DNA of 64,000 nt from Zunongwangia profunda SM-A87 (lineage in GTDB: Bacteria > Bacteroidota > Bacteroidia > Flavobacteriales > Flavobacteriaceae), in assembly GCF_000023465.1 (NCBI RefSeq), contig NC_014041.1, forward strand, positions 2,982,001 through 3,046,000. The letters are read 5' to 3'. A model generated the notes under the pieces. The model was not told the origin of the DNA, did no database searches, and was given only the letters and a program-made list of their open reading frames with translations. Position 1 is the stretch's first letter; the number at the start of each line of letters is the position of its first letter. Of this stretch, positions 8,404 through 16,810 are shown piece after piece. Position numbers and translations under genes: made by a program.

Positions 8404-8944
8404 AGAGCATTTTGAAAGTGTGATGAAAAAGTCTTTTCCTGAATTGATCTTTTACCATCATATCGAAGAGATGAAGGGGCAGATTAATATTTTTTTCATA
8501 GAACTTTCTGATGAAGAAAAGCTGGGAGAGCTTTGGGAGAAAATACGTAATGTTATTGCAGTTTATTACCAGAATCATTTAAAAACTGATTTCGAGCTTT
8601 GGAACATCTATATTATATTTATCTTGCCTGTAGGCGTCTCTAATGAATTGAAGTACAAAATTGAAAATGATCAGTTATCCAGTCGAAAAATTGTGGTCGA
8701 CAAATTTGAGCAAAAGCTGGATGACAAAACCAGGGTAGCGTTGTTGTCCAATTATATCAATATCGATTTTTCACTACCTCAAACCAGTAATGAGCAGCAA
8801 GGAAGGTCTACAGAATACGATTCTGACTCTTATGTCTTTTCAGTTATTAATGCACCAGATAGGAGCAAAAAAGGAAAGGATCAAATTGAATCCCTTTACA
8901 AAAACCTCTTAAATAAATTGAAAAATGAAGATTCAAAAGGTTGA
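8381..8944 (+). CDS. ABC-three-component middle component (LmuC-like accessory protein)
   Basis: A 187-residue protein without enzymatic motifs. The core LWNIYIIFILP (about 72-82) followed by a charged helix and SSRKIVVDKF resembles the middle component 1 family of ABC-3C systems, as I remember it. Its place between effector and ATPase genes is the defining position of that component. It overlaps the protease gene by 23 nt and the ATPase gene by 20 nt, the tightest packing in the window, implying stoichiometric co-translation. The probable role is bridging the ATPase dimer and the effectors. Confidence 0.72.
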   Translation: MQKSLPIKEHFESVMKKSFPELIFYHHIEEMKGQINIFFIELSDEEKLGELWEKIRNVIAVYYQNHLKTDFELWNIYIIFILPVGVSNELKYKIENDQLSSRKIVVDKFEQKLDDKTRVALLSNYINIDFSLPQTSNEQQGRSTEYDSDSYVFSVINAPDRSKKGKDQIESLYKNLLNKLKNEDSKG

Positions 8945-11900
8945 AATACAGGCGTTCCGTGCCTATGGTAAAGTTGAAAATGGAACTTTTGATTTTTCAA
9001 CGAAGTCCAATGCGATTGCGGATTTTATTTCCATTTATGCACCAAACGGTTTTGGTAAAACTTCATTTTATGATGCCGTAGAGTGGGCTTATACTAACCG
9101 CATCAGTCGGTTCGACCGAAAGGAGAAATTTAATAAAGCGCTTGCCAAATCAGAAAGAGAGATTCAAACCCGTAGTTCTGGAAGACCCAGACAATGGATT
9201 ATCAGAAATAAGTTTTCTGAACTTGAAGAGGGATTTGTAAGAGTCTATACCACTTCAAGGGATAAACCATTTGTGAATACTGTACCGGTTGTAGGAAAGG
9301 GCAGCTCTGATTACAAATTTGGAGCTCAGAAGCAAAAAGGGAAGAAAGAATACTTCCATGACGTGCTTTTATCACAAGAATTTATTAATGCCTTTTTGAA
9401 GGAAGATGATCCTCATTTGCGCTACAAAAAGTTCATTCAATCGTTTGGAGACGTTGACTTGGATAAGAAATATGGGACTGTAATTGATCTAATAAAAATC
9501 AACCAGAACGAAATTAAAGACATCAATAGTAAATTAAAGGGGCTTCAATCAGAACTGAAACTGGATTTCGATAATGAACTACTGTCTCTAATCAATATGG
9601 CCATTGAAGAGTTCAATGCCAACGGTGAAAATTTACCCAAAGTAGATGCTTATTTCGGCGAAAAAGAGGTACTTCGGCTAGCGAATCTCATAGCTGAAAG
9701 GAAAAATGACTTAAAAGCGAAAATTGAAAGCTTAAAACAGAAAAAGCAGAAAGTTGACCAAGCTGTTAGCGGTAAAGCAGATGAGCAGCTTAGCACGGAA
9801 GATTTTTTTGAGACGAAAGAACAATTGGCCCATCTGAACTCCAAATTAGAGAAATTACGAGGGCAAAAAGATTTACTAAAGAAACAAGAACAATCTCGAA
9901 GTCAACTCTCGGACCTTGAAAAAGAATTAGCAGAGCGATTGGAAGAGGATAAATACCTAGCCAAATTAATTACGGCTTTTCCTTCTTTCGCTATGATGAG
10001 AAATGAGATAGCTGACGAAGAACGACAAATAGATGCGAACAAACAGGAGACAACCAAATCAAAGACAGCTTTAAATGATACTTTCAAAAGTATAGATGCT
10101 CTAAATGTGACTAAAGCCACCAAACAAGCAGATTATCAAAAGCTATCTGAACGACTGAAACAATTACCTGAGTTATTGCAAAAGCTATCGGATTTAAAAA
10201 ACGAACTGAAATCCACAGTGGACTTGAAGGAGAAGCAAGTGGAAGACCTTGAGAAGATCAAAGATTCTATAAGTAAGCAAGAATCCAATACACTTGCCTT
10301 TTCAGCCTTCAAAAAGAATATTGAAGACGACATTCTTCCAACAAAGGAACATGAATACTATAAACAATATGTAGTGTTTATTGAGGCTCTAAGTGCAGCA
10401 AAGGACGAGCTGAAGGAGGTGCGAGCAAAACTTGAGAAGACTCAGGGTAATTTATCCGAAACTGATTCTATGAACCGGGAAATCAAAGAGTTAATTGAAC
10501 AAGGTGCCACTATTATCAATCTCAATCAATCTTCCTCTTGCCCTTTGTGTCAACATCAATACGAAAGTTTCGCGGTTTTAGCCGAGAGAATTTCCAACAA
10601 TCCATTGCTTGGACAACAGATTAACACACTACTGGAGGAAAAAGGAAAATGGGAGCTGGAACAAAGCCGCTTACTGAAGCTAATTGAGGAAAGAAGGAAT
10701 AAGCTGAGCAATGAGCTTGATAATGAATTAGAAAAGCAAAGTGTTTCTCTAAAGGCTCTGATTGAACAACGCGATTTATTCAGCCGCTCCATAAGTAAGT
10801 TAGATGACAAACAAAATTCATTGAATGAGCAAATAAGAGAAAAGTTAAAGACGCTGAATCTGTCAGATCAACCTTCAGAAGAATTTGAAACCAAGCTTAG
10901 GCAGGAAATAAAAGAAACCAAATCTGCCCTGGATATAGTGCTCGAATCTTTGGAAAAATCCTCTAAGGAAAGGGAAAAGTTTGAAGAAAAAATTCAAATA
11001 TTACAGGATCAGATAAAGCGTTCTGAAGAAAAAATCCAGGATTTTAAAAATGAGCCAACCTACCGGCAGTTGGTTTTATTTCAAAAAGAACGTTTGATGG
11101 ATGATCATCCCACGAAACAAGACTTGGATGAAGATAAGGAGAAATTGAGGCTAAAGATCGAAAAGATAAGGAAGGAAATAGCAGAGTTAAAGGCTACTCT
11201 TAAAAGTCTCAATGAAAAGTTGAAAAGTATCTTTAAGGATGAAATTGACAAGTCCTTAGCAGAGTCGGAATCGAAAAAGCATGTGCTGAGAACTAAGATT
11301 CTCATCTTCGAAAACCTGTTGAAGTCGTTAGATATTTCATCATCAGATTTGTCCATTGAAGAGTTGCTGAAAGCACTCGAAAATGAAAAGAAGGAGATTT
11401 TAGAGACTATCAAACTTTCAGAAGAGAAAATAACCAACCTGAGAAAAATTGATGATTATCGGGCGAATGTAATCCCATTTCTCGAATATCAGGAAAGTCA
11501 GACTAAGAAGTCAGAGCTTGAGGCCAAGAAGAAATTTTTGACCAAAGTTGTAGGTGAACAGTTAGAAAAAGAACGCAAGCGGATATCCGAATTCATCCAT
11601 CAGCAGGTAGAATCCTTCTTTTATCAAGGCTTGATCAATACAATCTACCGTAAAATTGATCCACACCCATCCTACAAGGAGATTTCTTTTAAATGTGACT
11701 TCTCTACCACAAGACCAATGCTCAATATTTTTGTGAGCGATGATACGCAAAATACCATCGTTCCAACACTTTACTTTAGTACCGCACAATTGAATATATT
11801 GAGCTTGAGCATTTTCTTGGCCAAAGCTATGAATGTCAAGGATGACAACGGAGAACCTGTCGATTGCATTTTCATCGATGACCCCATTCAATCCATGGAC

Positions 11901-12083
11901 AGTATTAACATTCTTTCTACAATTGATCTTTTCCGGAGCATTGTAGTGAACTTGGGAAAGCAAATTATTCTATCCACACATGACCAGAATTTTCAAAATC
12001 TTTTAAAGAAGAAAATTCCAGATGATCTATTTCCAGCTAAATTTTTAGAGTTGCAAACTTTTGGAAAGGTAGGAGGAAATTAA
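8925..12083 (+). CDS. Rad50/SMC-like ABC ATPase of the defence system (LmuB-like)
   Basis: A 1052-residue split-head ABC ATPase. Walker A PNGFGKTS is at 40-47. Long coiled coils (about 180-530 and 560-900) flank a zinc-hook CPLC at 539-542. The C-terminal head has a degenerate signature (STAQLNILSLS, about 950), Walker B FIDDPIQSMD with Asp985-Asp986 and the switch His1019 in STHDQ. This is the sensor and motor of Lamassu/ABC-3C systems, which recognise unusual DNA structures or ends and then release effectors. The DDP-x-QSMD block is typical of this conflict-system branch rather than chromosomal SMC or SbcC. It is the last gene of the four-gene operon, with no terminator visible after it. 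Confidence 0.88.
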   Translation: MKIQKVEIQAFRAYGKVENGTFDFSTKSNAIADFISIYAPNGFGKTSFYDAVEWAYTNRISRFDRKEKFNKALAKSEREIQTRSSGRPRQWIIRNKFSELEEGFVRVYTTSRDKPFVNTVPVVGKGSSDYKFGAQKQKGKKEYFHDVLLSQEFINAFLKEDDPHLRYKKFIQSFGDVDLDKKYGTVIDLIKINQNEIKDINSKLKGLQSELKLDFDNELLSLINMAIEEFNANGENLPKVDAYFGEKEVLRLANLIAERKNDLKAKIESLKQKKQKVDQAVSGKADEQLSTEDFFETKEQLAHLNSKLEKLRGQKDLLKKQEQSRSQLSDLEKELAERLEEDKYLAKLITAFPSFAMMRNEIADEERQIDANKQETTKSKTALNDTFKSIDALNVTKATKQADYQKLSERLKQLPELLQKLSDLKNELKSTVDLKEKQVEDLEKIKDSISKQESNTLAFSAFKKNIEDDILPTKEHEYYKQYVVFIEALSAAKDELKEVRAKLEKTQGNLSETDSMNREIKELIEQGATIINLNQSSSCPLCQHQYESFAVLAERISNNPLLGQQINTLLEEKGKWELEQSRLLKLIEERRNKLSNELDNELEKQSVSLKALIEQRDLFSRSISKLDDKQNSLNEQIREKLKTLNLSDQPSEEFETKLRQEIKETKSALDIVLESLEKSSKEREKFEEKIQILQDQIKRSEEKIQDFKNEPTYRQLVLFQKERLMDDHPTKQDLDEDKEKLRLKIEKIRKEIAELKATLKSLNEKLKSIFKDEIDKSLAESESKKHVLRTKILIFENLLKSLDISSSDLSIEELLKALENEKKEILETIKLSEEKITNLRKIDDYRANVIPFLEYQESQTKKSELEAKKKFLTKVVGEQLEKERKRISEFIHQQVESFFYQGLINTIYRKIDPHPSYKEISFKCDFSTTRPMLNIFVSDDTQNTIVPTLYFSTAQLNILSLSIFLAKAMNVKDDNGEPVDCIFIDDPIQSMDSINILSTIDLFRSIVVNLGKQIILSTHDQNFQNLLKKKIPDDLFPAKFLELQTFGKVGGN

Positions 12084-13212
12084 AATATAATTAGATGATT
12101 ATTTAGTTTTATAATTTGAAGTAAAATAAAACTGTTATTGTTAACCATCAAATATTTTAGGTAGTTCTAAGTTTACATCTATGATAATGATAGAACATCT
12201 GCTGGCTTATTCCAAAAATAAGTAAATCTATAACTTTAAAGTATTGCAATTATTTGTGCTTCTGTAAACCTTATTTTCTTTATGCTAAGCTTAATTAATA
12301 CTAAGATTATTGTAATTGCCAATTGGGGTATGACTTTTACTAGAAAAAACTATAATGTAAAAAGTAAATAATAATGTTTTATTGTATCATCTGGAAACAA
12401 AGATTATCCTAGGTTGGAAATTGAATAGCAAGAGGATAACACGCAGAGCGATGTTATAGTTATTCATTTTGCTGATTTTCAATACTTTGTAATTTGTTCG
12501 TAAAACGTTTTTTACTAAAATTTGCAGCAAAACCTTTGGGAAGCCCTATAAACAGGCAATTATTTACAGCAAAAATTAGTAAAAAATGAAATTGAAGGTA
12601 TAAATCTAGCAATCCTCACCATATTTCCTTTCACTATGTTGCAGTCAAAACGGTTCGTCGAAATGGTCTTGAACATAAGCCAAAAGCAAACAAATATACA
12701 GATGAATTGAAGCTGAAAATTTGCTTTTGGCTCACGTTCGCTTTAGCAACATTCTGGAAAGTTGACCGATCAATATTTCATAGCTATAAGCTTACTTTGA
12801 AATTTACAGCCTTACCTTTTTGATCTCAAAAGAACAGGATTTAGCATTAGCGGGCGCATAAACCGGTCAGCTCTGCTTTCCTATTTATAGCCCTTTTCCT
12901 AATCCTAAATCCTGTAGAAGAACCAATATCAAAAAGGTAATGTGACGGCTCTAAAAGAAGTAAATGAAATAATCCTAAAGCCTATTTCATTCGATCTTTA
13001 GTAGTACTTCAATGGAGCTAAAAAGGCAAATGCTCTGGATAAAAAAAGTAAATGGAATTAATAGCGTTTTCCCCTTAAACATCTCTTTTTGTTATTGCGA
13101 CCGTGGGGAGCAATCAAGATTGTGTCCACAGACACACATCTTGAATTAGCACGCAATTTGATAAAAAGTACCTATTACAAATTCGTGTACACCTCATAAG
13201 TGACAGGAAATT
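12084..13212 (+). other. 1.1-kb non-coding stretch with several inverted repeats
   Basis: No open frame of credible length on either strand. Perfect 13-bp inverted repeats lie at about 12678-12690 / 12719-12731 (AGCCAAAAGCAAA and complement) and at 12812-12824 / 12928-12940 (TTACCTTTTTGAT and complement). A 9-bp pair is at 12962-12970 / 12983-12991, and a nested hairpin at 13094-13157. The density of such pairs is unusual for a simple spacer. It may hold a structured RNA, a transfer origin or a decayed mobile unit. Confidence 0.5.
13094..13157. repeat. Nested hairpin (cruciform-like)
   Basis: The inner stem CAAGAT-T-GTGTC / GACAC-AC-ATCTTG (13115-13143) has loop CACA. An outer ATTGCG (13094-13099) can pair with CGCAAT (13152-13157) or in part with GCAAT at 13110-13114, giving two competing folds. 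No T-run follows on either strand, so it is not a standard terminator. Function unknown; oriT-like or regulatory RNA are options. Confidence 0.5.
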
Positions 13213-13566
13213 TTAGGAATTTTCAGTAGGTACTTTCTTTTCTAGTTCTATATTTTCCAATAGTTCCGAAAACTTATCTATTAAAGCGAATTCTTCCGAT
13301 GGTATAAGCTGGGTTACAAAACGAAGTACTTCCATAACATTATATTTAGGGTTGGGTACTTCCAGATCACATAATTGTTCATTCTCTTCTAAGGCTACAA
13401 CACATACCTTAATTAGGTTTGTGATCAAAAACATGAGATCCAAGTGGCTATCAACTCTATAAGTACCCTTATAACATTTTCCTTTTCTACTGGTGTCAGG
13501 TGTTAAATGTAACATATGATCTTGCTTAAATTCCTGAAGCCTATTGATGAGTTTTTCCTTTTTCAT
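13213..13566 (-). CDS. Small protein of unknown function, paralogue of the adjacent gene
   Basis: About 117 residues from the ATG at 13566 (MKKEKLINRL). An upstream ATG at 13638 would overlap the previous gene by 98 nt and is less likely. No known domain recognised. It aligns along its length with the next gene upstream: a basic N-terminus, a D-x3-I-x2-L-x-VCV-ALE/D core, a spacer, then a helix with VTQLIPSEEF near the C-terminus. It overlaps that gene by 26 nt in a three-gene operon with a HEPN protein. All-helical, cytosolic. Function unknown. Confidence 0.7.
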   Translation of the reverse strand: MKKEKLINRLQEFKQDHMLHLTPDTSRKGKCYKGTYRVDSHLDLMFLITNLIKVCVVALEENEQLCDLEVPNPKYNVMEVLRFVTQLIPSEEFALIDKFSELLENIELEKKVPTENS

Positions 13567-13960
13567 AACGTTCTTGGTTTTTAAGGATTTGCTTTTTAAG
13601 TTTCTTGGGGAAATGAATATAGTCTGTGTCATTTTCAAGTATGGCTATAATTTGTTCCAATTGAAACATATCACCATCTGGCATCAGTTCAATGACCATT
13701 TCTATAACTAATTGAACACTGGAGTTTTTACTTTGGTGGCTTAAGTTTTTAGAATGAAAATTACCTTCACCATCTAAAGCTAAAACACAGACTTCCAGTA
13801 ATGATGTAATGCGCATGATATAATCAGTATAATCTTCAAAGCGAATGGCGGCATTTCTAAAGGTATGACGCTTGGTTTCTTCCTTTTTTAAACCATAGGC
13901 TGTCGTTCCGATTTCTTTTAGCTGTTTCAATTTTAGTTGATCAAGTTTTCTCGTTTTCAT
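13541..13960 (-). CDS. Small protein of unknown function, paralogue of the adjacent gene
   Basis: 139 residues, no recognised family. It shares the core MRITSLLEVCVLALDGEG with the downstream paralogue (ITNLIKVCVVALEENE) and the acidic closing helix VIELMPDGD. It probably arose by tandem duplication. The start overlaps the HEPN gene stop by 20 nt and its own end overlaps the paralogue, so the three are translated together. The C-terminus is Lys/Glu rich. There are no membrane segments or catalytic motifs. Confidence 0.72.
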   Translation of the reverse strand: MKTRKLDQLKLKQLKEIGTTAYGLKKEETKRHTFRNAAIRFEDYTDYIMRITSLLEVCVLALDGEGNFHSKNLSHQSKNSSVQLVIEMVIELMPDGDMFQLEQIIAILENDTDYIHFPKKLKKQILKNQERYEKGKTHQ

Positions 13961-14810
13961 GGGATGCTGTTTTTAAAGTTTGTAATTGGTGATTAACAAT
14001 TGGTAAGAGATAATCTAAAAGACATTGGCAATAAGAATGCGCCATGTTAAGGTCTGTTACTGAAAATAAAGAGCTACTTCGGTAGCGAAGTTCAGTATGA
14101 TGAAAGCAAAAGATGTTCTTTAGTGGCGACTGTTCAAATAGTTGTTCTGAAAAAATATTGGGAGGTATATCATGGCAGAATTGAACTAGTTTAAAAAGAT
14201 ATAATGAATGATGATGTTGCGGACGGTAATGCAGAAATGCATAAATAGTACCTAAGCAAAGTTGCTCAAAAGACAACCGTATTACATGTGCGCTTAAAAT
14301 GCCTGCGTTTTCTTCCTGAGTACCTAAGTTTAAACAATGTTTTGCTATTGCTATTCGATCTTGTGTGTAGTTGGTTATGCCCTTAATATCCAATTCAGGG
14401 ACTTGGCTGAGTTGTAGAGGAGCTAATTCAAAAGGAGAACCCTCAACCAAACCACCTGATTGGAGTATTTTAGAAAAGAAGTATTTATTATGATTAGAAG
14501 CAGCTATAAGCTGTTTTGGCATATAGAGTAACAAGCTGATGGTATATTTTCCGCCGGAATCTTGACGGATAATATCTGAAAGGTTGGCAACGGCATTTGT
14601 GCTAATATGCTTGCTTAATAGCAGCAAATAAAAATGATAGTGTTGCTGTTGCTTAGAAGCATCATTATTCAGGGGATTATGAGTTCCCAGTGCTGATGAT
14701 TGCATATCAAAATAGTATAAACTTGTAATTTCGATATGTTTTTTGAGGATTTCTGTAATTTGGGCTAATGCAAATTCGATAACTTTGGGAGGATGCAAGT
14801 TGGTAAGCAT
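13941..14810 (-). CDS. HEPN-domain protein, possible MNT-like N-terminus
   Basis: 289 residues. The C-terminal half (about 150-280) looks like a HEPN helical bundle: RIAIAKHCLNLG, a long helix LSFEQLCLGTIYAFLHY, then YRPQHHHSLYLFKLV, which fits the HEPN arginine-x4-histidine RNase motif. The N-terminal half (about 10-140, FYLLLLSKH and ILQSGGLVEG) resembles a degenerate nucleotidyltransferase fold, a usual HEPN partner. It heads a three-gene operon and is transcribed divergently from an XRE regulator across a strong inverted repeat. A toxin or RNA-directed defence role is possible but is inference; the nucleotidyltransferase reading is tentative. Confidence 0.65.
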   Translation of the reverse strand: MLTNLHPPKVIEFALAQITEILKKHIEITSLYYFDMQSSALGTHNPLNNDASKQQQHYHFYLLLLSKHISTNAVANLSDIIRQDSGGKYTISLLLYMPKQLIAASNHNKYFFSKILQSGGLVEGSPFELAPLQLSQVPELDIKGITNYTQDRIAIAKHCLNLGTQEENAGILSAHVIRLSFEQLCLGTIYAFLHYRPQHHHSLYLFKLVQFCHDIPPNIFSEQLFEQSPLKNIFCFHHTELRYRSSSLFSVTDLNMAHSYCQCLLDYLLPIVNHQLQTLKTASHENEKT

Positions 14811-14900
14811 AGATCAAAAGGTGTTAAAGTGAAACTTTAGTGATGGTCAATGAGCCTTCAAGTTTTAAAAAGAACCGACCGTAGCGAACCAAAATGACCG

Positions 14901-14930
14901 GTAAAAAACAATAGAGAACTTGTTTTTTAC
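14901..14930. promoter_or_regulatory. 10-bp perfect inverted repeat between divergent HEPN and XRE genes
   Basis: GTAAAAAACA (14901-14910) and TGTTTTTTAC (14921-14930) are exact complements around a 10-bp spacer. The placement between a divergently transcribed XRE regulator and the HEPN operon suggests an operator bound by the regulator. Confidence 0.45.
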
Positions 14931-14981
14931 TGCAAAGGGTGATGAGCGAAACTTTTAAAAAGAATGTTTATCTTTGAGATT

Positions 14982-15398
14982 ATGAGCACAGCAACAAAAA
15001 CCAGTCATATCGGTAGAAAGATTAGCCGAATCAGAGAACTTCGAGGAATGAAGCAGGAAGCCCTTGCCGCAGAATTAGGTATCAGTCAACAAAGTGTATC
15101 CAGTTTAGAACAAAGTGAGCATATTGAAGATGAAAAGCTTGAAAAAGTGGCTAAGGTGTTAGGGGTGAGTAAGGAAGCTATTGAGAATTTTTCGGAGGAA
15201 GCTATATTTAATAATATCCAAAACAATTACGAAGGTTCTACTATTAATGCAGGTCCTACAGTTCATCATCAATGTACATTTAATCCTTTGGATAGGTTAG
15301 TTCAAGCTTATGAAGAAAAAGAAAAACTTTACGAAAGATTGTTGAAAGCTGAAAAGGAGAAAGTAGCTTACTTAGAGAAACTTTTGGATAAGAAATAG
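14982..15398 (+). CDS. XRE-family helix-turn-helix regulator
   Basis: 138 residues from the ATG at 14982 (MSTATK); an ATG 18 nt earlier is possible. The HTH_3 domain spans about 9-65 with the recognition region ELGISQQSVSSLEQ. A Gly/Asn-rich linker and a C-terminal coiled coil (about 100-138, Glu/Lys heptads) follow, likely for dimerisation. TATCTTTG, an exact -7 match, lies just 6-13 nt before this ATG, so translation may be nearly leaderless. It is probably the regulator of the divergent HEPN operon and/or of itself. A terminator follows. Confidence 0.88.
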   Translation: MSTATKTSHIGRKISRIRELRGMKQEALAAELGISQQSVSSLEQSEHIEDEKLEKVAKVLGVSKEAIENFSEEAIFNNIQNNYEGSTINAGPTVHHQCTFNPLDRLVQAYEEKEKLYERLLKAEKEKVAYLEKLLDKK

Positions 15399-15427
15399 TG
15401 AAAAAGAAAATATTTAAGATTTGAAAG

Positions 15428-15473
15428 AAGTGTCGATAACCGGTATAATATTCGGTAAATCGACACTTTTTTT
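15428..15473 (+). terminator. Terminator after the XRE gene
   Basis: AAGTGTCGAT (15428-15437) pairs perfectly with ATCGACACTT (15459-15468), with inner ACCG/CGGT pairing and a T-rich tail. Confidence 0.75.
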
Positions 15474-15520
15474 ATTTATATAACAAGTTAGCTGTAATAC
15501 CCTAACAAAAAAATCTTTCA

Positions 15521-16768
15521 ATGTATAGAAACGGAAAAATTGAACTTTATAGAGAAGGAGATCTAGGTGCTGTCTTTCAAAATATATATCAACAAATATT
15601 AAATGGGATTCAATTAAAAGATGATAACTACATTCTTAATGTAAGTGAAAACGAATTTGCCGAATATCTTATACAAAACAAAAAGATCGAATTTCCAAAA
15701 TTACATTTTGAAGATATTTACATAGATAAATATGAAAAGGAAATCCCTGCTGAATGGTTTCCAGGTTCTTTTGATGTTTATTCCGGAAAAAAATATAAAA
15801 GAGATGTAATTATTTATCATATTCCTTTTTCAGGTGATATTTATATATTAGCCAATAGAGCCGTAAGTGGATTTTCAATATCAGGAAGTACAACCGTAGG
15901 AGTTGATAAGGAAAGTATTACTGTTGAGATAGTAAACTTTTATAATGATCCAGAAAGAATCAAATCTTCGTTTGCAGACCAAAAAAGATATATCTTATCT
16001 GATTACGATTTCGTTCAAAAAGATTGCAACAGCTTCAATGATGGATTGCTAGATTTCACTGTTAAACATATCCAAGAAAGAAAAAATAAAATTCTACAAA
16101 CCAATGATCTAATGGCTTCGTTAGGTGTTCCTCTAAAGAAGAAAAAAGATGTTTCGACCACCTTTTCGGTTCCAAAACCGGAATTGAGAAAGAAGATTAA
16201 AATAGAACCAAAAGTCTATGAAGATAAATTTAATCCTGAACCAACTCTAAGTTTTAAGGATTATCAAGAAATTTTAAGAATAATAAATGATGTTGGAAAA
16301 AACTTTGAAAGAATGCCTTCAACATATAGTAATAAAGGAGAAGAAGATCTAAGAGACCACATTTTACTCACTTTAGATCCTAACTTCGAGTATGGAAGTG
16401 CTAGCGGAGAAACTTTTAATAAAAAAGGTAAAACTGATATTCTATTAAAATATAAAAGTGATGTAGTATTTATCGCAGAATGCAAATTCTGGGGAGGAAA
16501 ATCTCAATATTTTAAAACATTCGACCAACTTATTAGCTACTTAACTTATCGAGATTCAAAAACTGCTTTAGTTTTATTTTCAAGAAATAAAGAAATTTCC
16601 AACGTCTTCTCAACCATTGAAAAAGAAACGAAAAACCATCCAAATTTCGTCAGGGAAGAAAGACAAACCGCTGCTAATTGGAGAAATTTTATTTTTCACT
16701 TGGATGAAGACTCAAATAGAGAAATCAATATTGCAGTATTGACGTATCATCTACCAAATTTGAACTAA
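15521..16768 (+). CDS. Protein with C-terminal PD-(D/E)XK nuclease-like domain
   Basis: 415 residues. I do not recognise the N-terminal 220 residues (mixed alpha/beta, no membrane segment). The C-terminal part (about 265-415) carries a restriction-endonuclease-like core: Asp306 in GKTDILL, then Glu320-Cys-Lys322 in FIAECKFW, with a preceding acidic helix (EEDLRDH) and a following QLISYLTYR helix. That fits PD-x(n)-E-x-K nucleases such as Mrr or other island endonucleases. It stands alone, between the XRE terminator and an IS110 remnant, so it is a plausible single-gene defence or modification-dependent nuclease (inference). Confidence 0.7.
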   Translation: MYRNGKIELYREGDLGAVFQNIYQQILNGIQLKDDNYILNVSENEFAEYLIQNKKIEFPKLHFEDIYIDKYEKEIPAEWFPGSFDVYSGKKYKRDVIIYHIPFSGDIYILANRAVSGFSISGSTTVGVDKESITVEIVNFYNDPERIKSSFADQKRYILSDYDFVQKDCNSFNDGLLDFTVKHIQERKNKILQTNDLMASLGVPLKKKKDVSTTFSVPKPELRKKIKIEPKVYEDKFNPEPTLSFKDYQEILRIINDVGKNFERMPSTYSNKGEEDLRDHILLTLDPNFEYGSASGETFNKKGKTDILLKYKSDVVFIAECKFWGGKSQYFKTFDQLISYLTYRDSKTALVLFSRNKEISNVFSTIEKETKNHPNFVREERQTAANWRNFIFHLDEDSNREINIAVLTYHLPNLN

Positions 16769-16810
16769 GGTACTACAGCTAACAAAGAACTAAGCTAACT
16801 TCCAAGCATT

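Noticed and set aside
11105..11963. Antisense frames of 110 and 133 codons inside the defence ATPase
   Set aside because: Ser/Phe/Leu-rich mirror frames of a coiled-coil gene; the sense strand has complete ATPase motifs.
13541..13638. Upstream ATG at 13638 for the 141-codon version of the small paralogue
   Set aside because: It would overlap the preceding gene by 98 nt, and the extra N-terminus has no counterpart in the paralogue.
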